Below are positions 32,927-40,979 of a DNA stretch of 64,000 nt, one piece after another. Position numbers and translations under genes: made by a program. Every line of letters begins with the position of its first letter. Within the stretch, counting starts at the first letter, position 1. Origin of the DNA: Bog-473 sp963755375 (lineage in GTDB: Bacteria > Actinomycetota > Acidimicrobiia > Acidimicrobiales > RAAP-2); the NCBI GenBank assembly GCA_963755375.1, contig CAVWKG010000016.1:2790001-2854000 (forward strand). Direction: 5' to 3'. Below the pieces are notes generated by a model. That model did no database searches. It worked only from the letters and a program-made list of their open reading frames with translations, and was not told the origin of the DNA.

Positions 32927-35443
32927 TCAGTTGCTGACCGAGATGGTGATCGGGGAGCTGGAGCCGCTGACGCCGCCCGCATAGGAAGCGACACTCTGCA
33001 AGGTGTACGTCCCGTTCGGCACGGTGGTGGTGTTCCAACCAGCCACCCAGCCGTAAATGGTCGAGGTGGCAGTGGCGATGACGGCGTCGCTCAGTTTTCC
33101 TCCGGTCACTTCGTATTGGACCTGGGTCACCCCGGGTGACGCGGTGGCGTCGAGATACTGGCTGCCCGACAGCGTGGCGGCGTTCGAGGGCAGCACGACC
33201 GTGGTCGTCGGTGGCGGATTGTTGACGGTGATGGTGATCGGGGAGCTGGAGCCACTGACGCCGCCCGCATAGGAAGCGACACTCTGCAGGGTGTACGTCC
33301 CGTTCGGCACGGTGGTGCTGTTCCAACCAGCCACCCAGCCGTAAATGGTCGGGGTGGCGGTGGCGATGACGGCGTCGCTCAGTTTTCCTCCGGTCACTTC
33401 GTATTGGACCTGGGTCACCCCGGGTGAGGCGGTGGCGTCGAGATACTGGCTGCCCGACAGCGTGGCGGCGTTCGAGGGCAGCACGACCGTGGTCGTCGGT
33501 GGCGGATTGTTGACGGTGATGGTGATACCCGGACTGGTGCCCATGAGCCCACCCGAGGAAGCGACACTCTGCAGGGTGTACGTCCCGTTCGGCACGGTGG
33601 TGCTGTTCCAACCAGCCACCCAGCCGTAAATGGTCGGGGTGGCAATGGCGATGACGGCGTCGCTCAGTTTTCCTCCGGTCACTTCGTATTGGACCTGGGT
33701 CACCCCGGGTGAGGCGGTGGCGTCGAGATACTGGCTGCCCGACAGCGTGGCGGCGTTCGAGGGCAGCACGACATTGGTCGTCGGCGCAGTCACGCTGATC
33801 GTCGCGGCGCCGGTCGTCGCCGACCCCAAATAGTTGGTGAAGACGGCTCTGACCTCCCAGCCGTTCTCGAATGCGGTCAGCGTCCCGGTGGTCAGGGTGG
33901 GGTTCGTCGCCCCAGGCACGTTAATCCAACTGCTTCCGCCGTTGACCGAGAGCTGCCATTGGATGGTCGGCGTTGTGATGTTCGCCGACGCCGTGAAGGT
34001 CAGTGTTCCCCCCGTCACGGCTGATTGACTCTGTGGATTGGTGCTGATGGTCGGCGCCATATCGGGCTGGAAGATGTCCTGCCCGAAGGGCGTCAGCCCC
34101 GGCACGGCAGCGAAGCCGAGGTGGCCATCCCCGTCCGTCCCGCCGGTTGTCAACCCGAGCAAGTCCTCGTAGCTGCGCAGCGCCGAGTAATGGTTGTAGA
34201 ACCCGGTCGTGTCGACAGTCCCGGGCTGTATGTACGTGGAGTTAAGCAGCAACGCCCCGATCATTCCACCCCCTGGATCGGCGCCGGGTGTGGTCGGCGC
34301 AGCGCCGAGGAGCGGGCTGTGGCCGGGGTAGGCCCAATTTGGACCGGGCTGCTCGTTACAGCACGCGGTGGTATCCGAGAGGTCGCCCTCGTCGGAAGTG
34401 ATGACCACGAGCATCTGACCGGACTGGTACGACGGAGAAGCCATGATCAACGGCATCCAGTGCTTCAGCCAGAGATCCGCTGCCGTAAGCCCACCGGTCT
34501 TGCCGCCCTCCACGTTGGTGCCGGCGCAGGTGGCGTCGTGGCCGTCATCACAGGTGTTCGGGGTGATGAATCCGAAGTTGGGAGTCGTCGCCTCGCTGGA
34601 GAGGTCATTGGCCAAATGGCCAGTGAAAGTGTCGGGAAGCTGAGTTCCATTGAACGTGCTTGGGGTTCCCACGGCCATCGTCCCGAGCGGGACGACATTG
34701 GCGTCACATTCTGCTGTGTTGTCGATGATGGAGTGGAAGTACACAAATGGGTTGTGCCGCGTGACGTACCCGTCGTTTGCCTCGGCCGTGACGGCATTGT
34801 CGGTGCCACCCACCGTCGGGTGCGCGCAGTCGGTTCCACCAAGTGGGTCGGATGTTCCTCCGTCTCGCGTCGGATCGTTGCCCATGTCCTCGGCGTACTC
34901 CCGCCACGAGGCCACGTGGGTGACGGGGTTGGGAGGGTGGACCGCGTCGAGCTGGTCCGCGATGGTCGCCGCCCCATTGCTGGTGGCGGTCGGCGCCGGG
35001 TACACGCAGCCGTTGCCGTCGACCTGCCCGGGATAGGTCGCACTGTTCGGGTCGTCAGTCCCAGGAGTGACGTTGACGAATTCTCCGAGGTCGCAGTCCG
35101 AGTCTGTCAAAGGCGTCGGGGCCTGGCCGGAAATCTCGGCGATGTAGTTGTCCAAGCTCACGTGGCCGGTGGCGTAATAGTTCGGGAGCAATTCCCCCTT
35201 GGGAACGAGAGTGCCGTTGAGGTAGGTCGCCACCGAACCGGGCCCGAACGTCGTCGAGGCATCCTCGTTCTCGAGCTCGATGACCAGGACGTTGTTGATC
35301 GAACCCGGAGGGAGCGCGGCCCGTACCACCGGATCTTGCGCACCCGCCTCTGCCGCGCTTGCCACCTGACCGAATGTTGCGGTCGCCAGCACGACAAGCA
35401 CCGCGACGGCACTTCCCGTCATTCTTCGCGTCAGTCCACTCAT
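32927..35443 (-). CDS. Secreted phosphoesterase (phospholipase C/acid phosphatase family) with Ig-like domain and three tandem repeats
   Basis: This 838-residue protein starts at an ATG with GGAGGACA upstream. A signal peptide runs to about residue 31 (VLVVLATATFGQVASAAEAG). Residues 45-480 are the pfam04185 phosphoesterase domain: NNVLVIELENEDASTTFG, YATGHVSLDNYIAEISGQ, LVVITSDEGDLSD and YPGHSPLLG. An Ig-like domain (residues about 500-580, QWQLSVNGGSSW) follows, then three 96-residue repeats beginning NVVLPSNAATLSGSQYLDA. The enzyme probably hydrolyses phosphate esters outside the cell, with the repeats as a stalk or wall-binding element. It is divergent from a LysR regulator that may control it. 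Confidence 0.85.
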   Translation of the reverse strand: MSGLTRRMTGSAVAVLVVLATATFGQVASAAEAGAQDPVVRAALPPGSINNVLVIELENEDASTTFGPGSVATYLNGTLVPKGELLPNYYATGHVSLDNYIAEISGQAPTPLTDSDCDLGEFVNVTPGTDDPNSATYPGQVDGNGCVYPAPTATSNGAATIADQLDAVHPPNPVTHVASWREYAEDMGNDPTRDGGTSDPLGGTDCAHPTVGGTDNAVTAEANDGYVTRHNPFVYFHSIIDNTAECDANVVPLGTMAVGTPSTFNGTQLPDTFTGHLANDLSSEATTPNFGFITPNTCDDGHDATCAGTNVEGGKTGGLTAADLWLKHWMPLIMASPSYQSGQMLVVITSDEGDLSDTTACCNEQPGPNWAYPGHSPLLGAAPTTPGADPGGGMIGALLLNSTYIQPGTVDTTGFYNHYSALRSYEDLLGLTTGGTDGDGHLGFAAVPGLTPFGQDIFQPDMAPTISTNPQSQSAVTGGTLTFTASANITTPTIQWQLSVNGGSSWINVPGATNPTLTTGTLTAFENGWEVRAVFTNYLGSATTGAATISVTAPTTNVVLPSNAATLSGSQYLDATASPGVTQVQYEVTGGKLSDAVIAIATPTIYGWVAGWNSTTVPNGTYTLQSVASSGGLMGTSPGITITVNNPPPTTTVVLPSNAATLSGSQYLDATASPGVTQVQYEVTGGKLSDAVIATATPTIYGWVAGWNSTTVPNGTYTLQSVASYAGGVSGSSSPITITVNNPPPTTTVVLPSNAATLSGSQYLDATASPGVTQVQYEVTGGKLSDAVIATATSTIYGWVAGWNTTTVPNGTYTLQSVASYAGGVSGSSSPITISVSN
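32943..33790 (-). repeat. Three 288-bp tandem repeats within the phosphoesterase gene
   Basis: Copies begin at 32943, 33231 and 33519 (plus-strand marker ATGGTGAT), an exact 288-bp period. The first two differ at only a few bases. The third diverges over about 40 bp (33526-33565) and is 6 bp shorter there. Such DNA-level identity indicates recent duplication or gene conversion. Confidence 0.85.
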
Positions 35444-35539
35444 CGATGTCCTCCGTCGCTTCGATCGCGCCTTTAGAAGACCATCAACGTCGCGTGACCA
35501 CAAGCCCCACCCTGGACATACCATCTATGCTCTCCGAGC

Positions 35540-36424
35540 ATGAATGTCCAGCAGCTGCGCTATCTTGTCGCGGTCAGCGACTTCGGCTCGGTGAGCGCTG
35601 CAGCTCGGTCGCTGGGTGTCACCCAGCCAGTCGTCTCGCGCTCCGTCCGCGCCTTCGAAGCCGAGCACGGCGTGACGGTTCTGGGTCTTTCGGGCACACG
35701 TCTGGTCATCGCAAAGCCCGCCGAGGCGGTCGTGCACGCAGCTCGAGATGCGCTCGCCGCCATTGAGGCCGTAGGACAGACGGCACAAGCCGTCAGAGGA
35801 GAGCAGGAGCTCGTCGTCGCCACGACGCCCACGAACGGGTTGCTCATTACCAAAGCCCTGAGCGAGCTCCGTCAGTGCGAGCCTGGTCTCGTCATCAGGG
35901 TGTGCCGGGCCGACGATGCCGATGAGGTCCTCCGAAAGGTTCACGATGGAGTGGCCGAGATCGGTTTCAGCGAGCTGACACTCCTGGCCGGCGATCGCCG
36001 GCTGACCGTCTTGCCCGTGGCAAAGCTGGAAGTTGTGTTTGTCTCACCGATCGGCACCGATCTCCCCGTGGCAGTGTCGTGGAATGACGTCGTGACGCAG
36101 CCGCTCATCGTGCCGCCGTCTGACTCAGGACGCCGCGAGCTCATCAACCAAATGGCCATGAGCGCGGCGGGGACTACCCCGCAGGCGACGGTCGTCTTCG
36201 AAGACCGGGGATCCTGGATCGCTGCCGCCCAGGCCGGGATGGGGTCCTTCCTTACGTATCGCTGTGTCGTAGCCCATCACGACGGCATTGAGATCAGACC
36301 CTTCACGCCCCCTCAAGCCGTTACCGTCGGGTTCGTTCATCGCGTCGATACGCTCTCCATGGCAGCGGCGCAGATCATCGACCTGGCACGGGTTACATGC
36401 GTGACCGATCCGCATGGAAGATGA
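35540..36424 (+). CDS. LysR-family transcriptional regulator
   Basis: This 294-residue regulator opens with an HTH (MNVQQLRYLVAVSDFGSVSA to VTQPVVSRSVRAFEAEHGV). A periplasmic-binding-like effector domain follows with LVVATTPTNGLLITKALSEL, GVAEIGFSEL and AQAGMGSFLTYRCVV. The frame is complete. It is divergent from the phosphoesterase gene with about 96 bp between the starts, a typical LysR arrangement, so it probably regulates that gene. The effector is unknown. Confidence 0.85.
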   Translation: MNVQQLRYLVAVSDFGSVSAAARSLGVTQPVVSRSVRAFEAEHGVTVLGLSGTRLVIAKPAEAVVHAARDALAAIEAVGQTAQAVRGEQELVVATTPTNGLLITKALSELRQCEPGLVIRVCRADDADEVLRKVHDGVAEIGFSELTLLAGDRRLTVLPVAKLEVVFVSPIGTDLPVAVSWNDVVTQPLIVPPSDSGRRELINQMAMSAAGTTPQATVVFEDRGSWIAAAQAGMGSFLTYRCVVAHHDGIEIRPFTPPQAVTVGFVHRVDTLSMAAAQIIDLARVTCVTDPHGR

Positions 36425-36599
36425 GATCAGAACCGTCCTTGTTCTCATGTGACTCGTCGGGCACCTGAACCAAGCGGGTTGCCGCGGCGCGGCCTCAGCA
36501 CGGGAGTCGGCGCCACAGGGCTTGTGGAAGTAGCCGCGACGCAGAAGACCGCCATCCCAGGGATCCCGGCGACCAGATCACCGCCAGTCCTCGTTCGAG

Positions 36600-37066
36600 G
36601 CCACGAGCTATGTCCCGCAGCCACCCTTCAGCCCCGGATACATGGCGGGCAGCAGATCAGGTCGCAATCGCACGTCTTTGGCCCGGTAGACGTGGCCGCC
36701 CGCATCGGCGCCGGTGACATCGAGGTGATCTAGCAATGCCGGCAGGCGGGGCGGACCGAGCGGAAAGTCGAGCGCGAGGTTCCAGCCTCCTGGCTGAACG
36801 AGAGTGAGCCCGGCGTTCCTTGGACAAAGCCTCCAACACGGCCAGAAAGGACGGGATACCGACGATGGGATCGCAGCGACAGCATCTTCGATGACAGGGG
36901 CCCGTGTGGGAGGCACCGCGAACTTGTATTGCACGAACCCCTGCGGTCCATACAGAAGGTTCCATCCACCCACCTCATCCAGTGGATGGAAGAAACCGGC
37001 CATGGGGCGCAGGGCGCTCTCGGAAGCGGAAGCGACGCGGAACCACACGTCGTTGAAGGCTGGCAT
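36600..37066 (-). pseudogene. Remnant of a DprE1-like FAD-linked oxidase, C-terminal half
   Basis: Pieces read FFHPLDEVGGWNLLYGPQGF, VQYKFAVPP, then in the next frame VGIPSFLAVLEALSKERRAH, then PGGWNLALDFPLGPPRLPAL and GGHVYRAKDVRLRPDLLPAM, ending YPGLK. This is the substrate domain of decaprenylphosphoryl-ribose-2-oxidase-type enzymes, with at least two frameshifts. The N-terminal FAD-binding domain is absent. The region 36425-36599 contains no gene, and 37067-37235 only the promoter of the next gene. Confidence 0.6.
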
Positions 37067-37235
37067 TCACGCAGGACCATCATCCTGTCCGCCAACGCGG
37101 ACGGAGATGTCGGACCGAGGCGGTGTCTGCGCCGACGGATCCACACGGTTGTTTCAGCTCACGTGGTCCGGGTATCACCCACACGCGCCGTCGGAACGGC
37201 CAATCGTCAGCTGAAGGACCGAGGAGGAGCGTGCG

Positions 37236-37562
37236 ATGCCGCAGCAGGAGTGGAGCGCGAAAAGGGAGCGCCAGTACCAACACATCAAGGGTGGCCTGGA
37301 GCGGCGTGGTGACTCAGAGGAACTGGCGGAAGAGATCGCGGCGAGAACCGTGAACAAGGAACGCGCGCGCCACGGGGAGTCCAAGACCAAGAGCAGCAGT
37401 TCCACGAAGGACATCTCCTCGGGTCGCCGAGGCGGTCTGCGGTCCCATCGGGGCGCACGTGGTCGGACCCGGGACCAGCTCTATCAAGAGGCCAAGCGCA
37501 AGGGAATCGCGGGTCGTTCCAAGATGACAAAGGCGCAGCTCGAGCGGGCGGTCGGCCGCTAG
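37236..37562 (+). CDS. ChaB/Rho-N-like 'plasmid stabilisation' protein
   Basis: This 108-residue basic protein reads QEWSAKRERQYQHIKGGLER, ELAEEIAARTVNKERARHGE, a Ser/Lys-rich linker with DISSGRRGGLRSHRGARG and a C-terminal Rho-N-like helix pair (QLYQEAKRKGIAGRSKMTKA). It belongs to the actinobacterial proteins often labelled plasmid stabilisation protein, although nothing shows partitioning activity. It is probably a small nucleic-acid-binding protein. It converges with the LLM gene, overlapping by 4 bp. Confidence 0.75.
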   Translation: MPQQEWSAKRERQYQHIKGGLERRGDSEELAEEIAARTVNKERARHGESKTKSSSSTKDISSGRRGGLRSHRGARGRTRDQLYQEAKRKGIAGRSKMTKAQLERAVGR

Positions 37563-38578
37563 CCGCCGTCGTCGCGCGAACCGGACGTGCCCATGCCCCA
37601 GTCATGGGCGACCAGGGACAGGGACCGCACTCGGGCCTCATAGGAATGGTACCGGGTCGAGAGCATGATCTCGTCGGCCTGCGTGCGGTGCTGCAGTCGC
37701 TGTAGGCCCTCCGTGACCATCGCCGGATCACCAATCAGATGCGTCGACATCGCTTCTTCGGTGATCGACTTCTCAGCGGCCGTGAACGGGTAGTTCGCCG
37801 CCTCCTCCGGGGAGGCCAGCGGACCCAGGCGACCCGATCGCAACTGCAAGATGCTGAGTGCGGTCGAGCCCGACAGCCAGAGGGCTTCGGTCTCGGTTGG
37901 CGCACAGAGCACGGACACGGCCACCATGACTCTGGGGTCCGCGTGCAGCACCGATGGACGGAAGTTCGACCGGTAGGTGGAGACGGCGGCGTCGAGGAGA
38001 TTAGGTGCGAAGTGGTAGGCGAACGAGAAGGGAAGCCCGAGGAGTCCGGCCAGCTGCGCGCTGAAAAGCGATGAGCCGAGGAGCCACACCTCGGGGAGGT
38101 AGCCGCGGCCAGGATTGGCTGATGGATGGCTCGGCGCGCCTTCGCCCGGCAGGAGGTAGTTGATCAGCTCCACGACATCATCAGGAAACGTGTCGGCGTG
38201 CATCTCGGGCGTGCGCCGAAGTGCGCGGACCGTCACCTGGTCCGTCCCGGGAGCACGCCCCAATCCGAGGTCGATTCTCCCCGGGTGCAGGGCCTCCAGG
38301 GTTCCGAACTGCTCGGCCACCACGAGCGGGGCGTGGTTGGGCAACATGACGCCACCGGCGCCGACCCGCAGGGTGGAAGTGGCATCGGCCAGGTGCGCGA
38401 TCAACACCGCCGGCGCGGAGCTGGCCACGGCGGGCATCCCGTGATGTTCCGCTACCCACAATCGGTGGTAGCCGAGTCGCTCCACCTCCGTCGCGCCTTC
38501 CACCGTCTCCCTCAGCGCCTGGGCCGGCGTCGATCCTGTTGCGACAGTGGCCAGATCGAGGACTGAAAGCGGAATCAC
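37559..38578 (-). CDS. LLM-class flavin-dependent oxidoreductase
   Basis: This 339-residue bacterial-luciferase-like TIM barrel reads MIPLSVLDLATVATGSTPAQ, LGYHRLWVAEHHGMPAVASS, LRVGAGGVMLPNHAPLVVAE and ALHPGRIDLGLGRAPGTD. This is the ordered signature of the YhbW-type LLM subgroup (FMN or F420 cofactor). Length is normal. Its substrate is unknown. The start is a GTG at 38578, and the divergent region 38579-38745 probably carries promoters for this gene and the aldehyde dehydrogenase. Confidence 0.85.
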   Translation of the reverse strand: MIPLSVLDLATVATGSTPAQALRETVEGATEVERLGYHRLWVAEHHGMPAVASSAPAVLIAHLADATSTLRVGAGGVMLPNHAPLVVAEQFGTLEALHPGRIDLGLGRAPGTDQVTVRALRRTPEMHADTFPDDVVELINYLLPGEGAPSHPSANPGRGYLPEVWLLGSSLFSAQLAGLLGLPFSFAYHFAPNLLDAAVSTYRSNFRPSVLHADPRVMVAVSVLCAPTETEALWLSGSTALSILQLRSGRLGPLASPEEAANYPFTAAEKSITEEAMSTHLIGDPAMVTEGLQRLQHRTQADEIMLSTRYHSYEARVRSLSLVAHDWGMGTSGSRDDGG

Positions 38579-38745
38579 GGGTGGTACAACACTGAGACCC
38601 TCCCAAAGCTTCCTATCTGCGCTCTTTGCCGCTCACACGCACCCCTTGGAACAACACCTGGACTCCCGCCGGTAGCTCGGTCGAGCCGAGTGGAATTTAT
38701 GCTCCAGGGGGTACAGCGCCCGAGCCCAGGAGAGGGGTGTCAGCG

Positions 38746-40308
38746 ATGACATTGCAGTTGAAGCCCGGAACCTCATGGTGGGAGACGTACGGGCGCTGCA
38801 CGCAGGCCGCGCCCGAAGCGTTCGACTCGGACCGGTTGCGGAACCTCACCCGTGGAGAGTGGCGGCGCATCGGGATTCCGGGGGACCACGTGAATGCCGT
38901 TGATGGCACGCCTATCCCCGGACCTCCGCTGGTCGACTACGACGAGGCGGTTGCCGCGGTCGAGTTCGCCTGTGGGGAGCACGAACTCTGGGCAAAGGTC
39001 GATCTCGATGAGCGCCGATCCAGGGTCTCGGCGGCGGTCGATGCGCTGAGCGAGCACCACGAGCTCCTCGCCCTGCTGCTGGTCTGGGAGATCGGCAAGC
39101 CCTGGCGTCTGGCCTGTGCCGATGTCGACCGCTGCATCGATGGGGTGCGTTGGTATCTCGGGCAGATCGAGCGGCAACTCCTGACTTCGGACGGGCAGCA
39201 ACGGAAACCGCTGCCGGGACCGGTGTCGAACATCGCCAGCTGGAACTACCCGATGAGCGTGCAGGTCCATGCCGAGCTGGTGCAGGCCCTTTGTGGGAAC
39301 GCCGTGTTAGCGAAGACTCCGAGCCAGGGCGGCTTTCACGCGCTCACCATTGCGCACGCACTCATGCGACGGGCCGGGCTACCCGTCACACTCATCTCTG
39401 GAATGGGCTCGCGCCTGGGCGACGTGTTGATCCGCTCAGAGGGAATCGGGGCCCTGGTCTTCGTGGGCGGAAGGGCCAACGGCCGCCGCGCCGCCGTTTC
39501 CCTTGCCGACACCCGGCGGCGACACATGCTCGAACAGGAGGGACTCAACGCGTGGGGTGTGTGGGATTTCTCCCAATGGGAGCTTTTGGCCCAACACATC
39601 CGCAAGGGCTTCGAGTACGCCAAACAGCGGTGCACCGCCTACCCCCGCTACGTCGTCCAGCGCCGGCTCTTCCCGGCCTTCCTCGAGATGTACCTCCCGG
39701 TACTGAGGGCGGTCAGATTCGGCCACCCGCTTGCGGTCGAACACCCAGACGATCCTCTGCCCGAACTGGACTTCGGGCCGGTGATCCGCTCGGCAAAGGC
39801 GTCCGATCTGTCGGCCCAGTTCGACGAGGCGGTACGCGGCGGCGGGATCCCGCTCTACAGGGGTTCCATCGGCGACGGTCGGTTCCTCGAGGTGCAGGAC
39901 CCGTCGGCCTACATCGCTCCAGCGTCCGTGCTCCAGCCGCCGGCTGCGTGGTCTCTGCACCACGCCGAGCCGTTCGGACCATTGGATTCGGTTGTGGTCG
40001 TCGACACCCAGGCCGAGCTCCTGGCGGCCATGAACGCCTCAAACGGGTCATTGGTCGCCAGCATCGCCACCGATGACCCCGATGTCGGATCCCAGTTGGC
40101 TGAAGAGCTGCAGGCCTTCAAGGTGGGAATCAACAAGCCGCGGAGTCGAGGCGACCGTGACGAGGTGTTCGGGGGACTCGGCGCTTCATGGAAGGGCGCC
40201 TTCGTCGGCGGGGATCTCCTGGTTCAAGCTCTCACCTACGGTCCCGGTGGCGCCGACGAGGAGCTGTATGGCAACTTCCCCAGCTCATCGAGGCTGCCCC
40301 CTCGCTAG
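38746..40308 (+). CDS. Divergent aldehyde-dehydrogenase superfamily protein
   Basis: This 520-residue protein has an ALDH fold: GPVSNIASWNYPMSVQVHAE (the P-x-N-W-P-like block), ALVFVGGRANGRRAA, and the catalytic Cys in YAKQRCTAYPRYVVQ. The general-base motif is EQEGLNAWGVW, where the usual ELGG glycines are changed but the Glu is kept. Near the end, EPFGPLDSVVVVD replaces EEIFGPV. The N-terminal 80 residues differ from typical ALDHs. It should oxidise an aldehyde or act as a CoA-acylating variant; the substrate is unknown. The ATG has AGGAGAGG upstream. A cupin gene follows 33 bp downstream, so the two form an operon. Confidence 0.75.
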   Translation: MTLQLKPGTSWWETYGRCTQAAPEAFDSDRLRNLTRGEWRRIGIPGDHVNAVDGTPIPGPPLVDYDEAVAAVEFACGEHELWAKVDLDERRSRVSAAVDALSEHHELLALLLVWEIGKPWRLACADVDRCIDGVRWYLGQIERQLLTSDGQQRKPLPGPVSNIASWNYPMSVQVHAELVQALCGNAVLAKTPSQGGFHALTIAHALMRRAGLPVTLISGMGSRLGDVLIRSEGIGALVFVGGRANGRRAAVSLADTRRRHMLEQEGLNAWGVWDFSQWELLAQHIRKGFEYAKQRCTAYPRYVVQRRLFPAFLEMYLPVLRAVRFGHPLAVEHPDDPLPELDFGPVIRSAKASDLSAQFDEAVRGGGIPLYRGSIGDGRFLEVQDPSAYIAPASVLQPPAAWSLHHAEPFGPLDSVVVVDTQAELLAAMNASNGSLVASIATDDPDVGSQLAEELQAFKVGINKPRSRGDRDEVFGGLGASWKGAFVGGDLLVQALTYGPGGADEELYGNFPSSSRLPPR

Positions 40309-40341
40309 ACGAAAAGAACACGTACCGAAGAGGAGGAATAC

Positions 40342-40725
40342 ATGGAGTTACAGCCCAAGCAGCCAACCGTGAAGGGCCCCGCCGACTGGTTCACCGGAGA
40401 CGTGTGGATCGATCTCATCGCCCGAGGCCCGGAGCCGTCACATCTGAACGTCGGCTCCGTGCACTTCACTCCGGGGGCACGCACCGCCTGGCATTCCCAC
40501 GACGGCGGTCAGACTCTGTATGTCACCGAAGGGAAAGGGTTGGTGCAGTCACGTGGACATCGTCTCGCGGAGATTCACCCCGGGGACGTCGTCTTCACGC
40601 CCGATCGCGAGGTGCACTGGCACGGTGCCGCCCCCGACCAATTCATGACCCACCTCTCCATCACCGAGGGCGACCCGCATTGGGGTGCCCATGTGACGGA
40701 CGACGAATACCGTGGCAGGGAGTGA
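40342..40725 (+). CDS. Cupin-domain protein
   Basis: This 127-residue single-domain cupin has VHFTPGARTAWHSHDGGQTL, LYVTEGKGLVQ, IHPGDVVFTPDREVHWHGAA and MTHLSITE. The two cupin motifs supply His, His, Gln and His metal ligands (WHSHDGGQ, HWHG). Similar cupins are annotated as associated with carboxymuconolactone decarboxylases. Ribosome site AGGAGGA lies 6 nt before the ATG. It is downstream of the aldehyde dehydrogenase gene and could process the same compound. The 250 bases after it hold no gene. Confidence 0.8.
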   Translation: MELQPKQPTVKGPADWFTGDVWIDLIARGPEPSHLNVGSVHFTPGARTAWHSHDGGQTLYVTEGKGLVQSRGHRLAEIHPGDVVFTPDREVHWHGAAPDQFMTHLSITEGDPHWGAHVTDDEYRGRE

Positions 40726-40939
40726 TCTCCTGGGAAGTGGGCTTCGAGCGCAGTCACACCGCTGGAGAGGTCGGACCGCTACCCGAGTGGCGTTGTGGCC
40801 ACCGCCGTGCCAACAAGTGGCTTGTGCGCCGTGATGCTGCGGGCGGGTCCGCGGGCCGACGCATGGCGGGCGCGGGGGCGACGCCTCTTCGCCTGAACGA
40901 CGGGCGCCATGCCCGACGGCTCGCCCGATCTTGCGGCCG

Positions 40940-40979
40940 TTGCGCTCCATTACCATGATGATAAGATAACTATTATGGT
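40940..40979 (+). promoter_or_regulatory. Leaderless promoter with MarR-type operator
   Basis: TTGCGC (40940-40945) and TAAGAT (40962-40967) are 16 bp apart, and the ATG of the MFS gene follows 7 bases after the -10, so the message is probably leaderless. An imperfect inverted repeat of type ACCATRATRRT runs from 40952 to 40979 across the -10 and the start codon, a good position for repression by the MarR protein encoded downstream. Confidence 0.6.

Noticed and set aside
34025..35476. 483-codon plus-strand frame opposite the phosphoesterase
   Set aside because: Rich in Arg, Gly and Val without domain motifs; the minus strand encodes a signal peptide and a full phosphoesterase domain.
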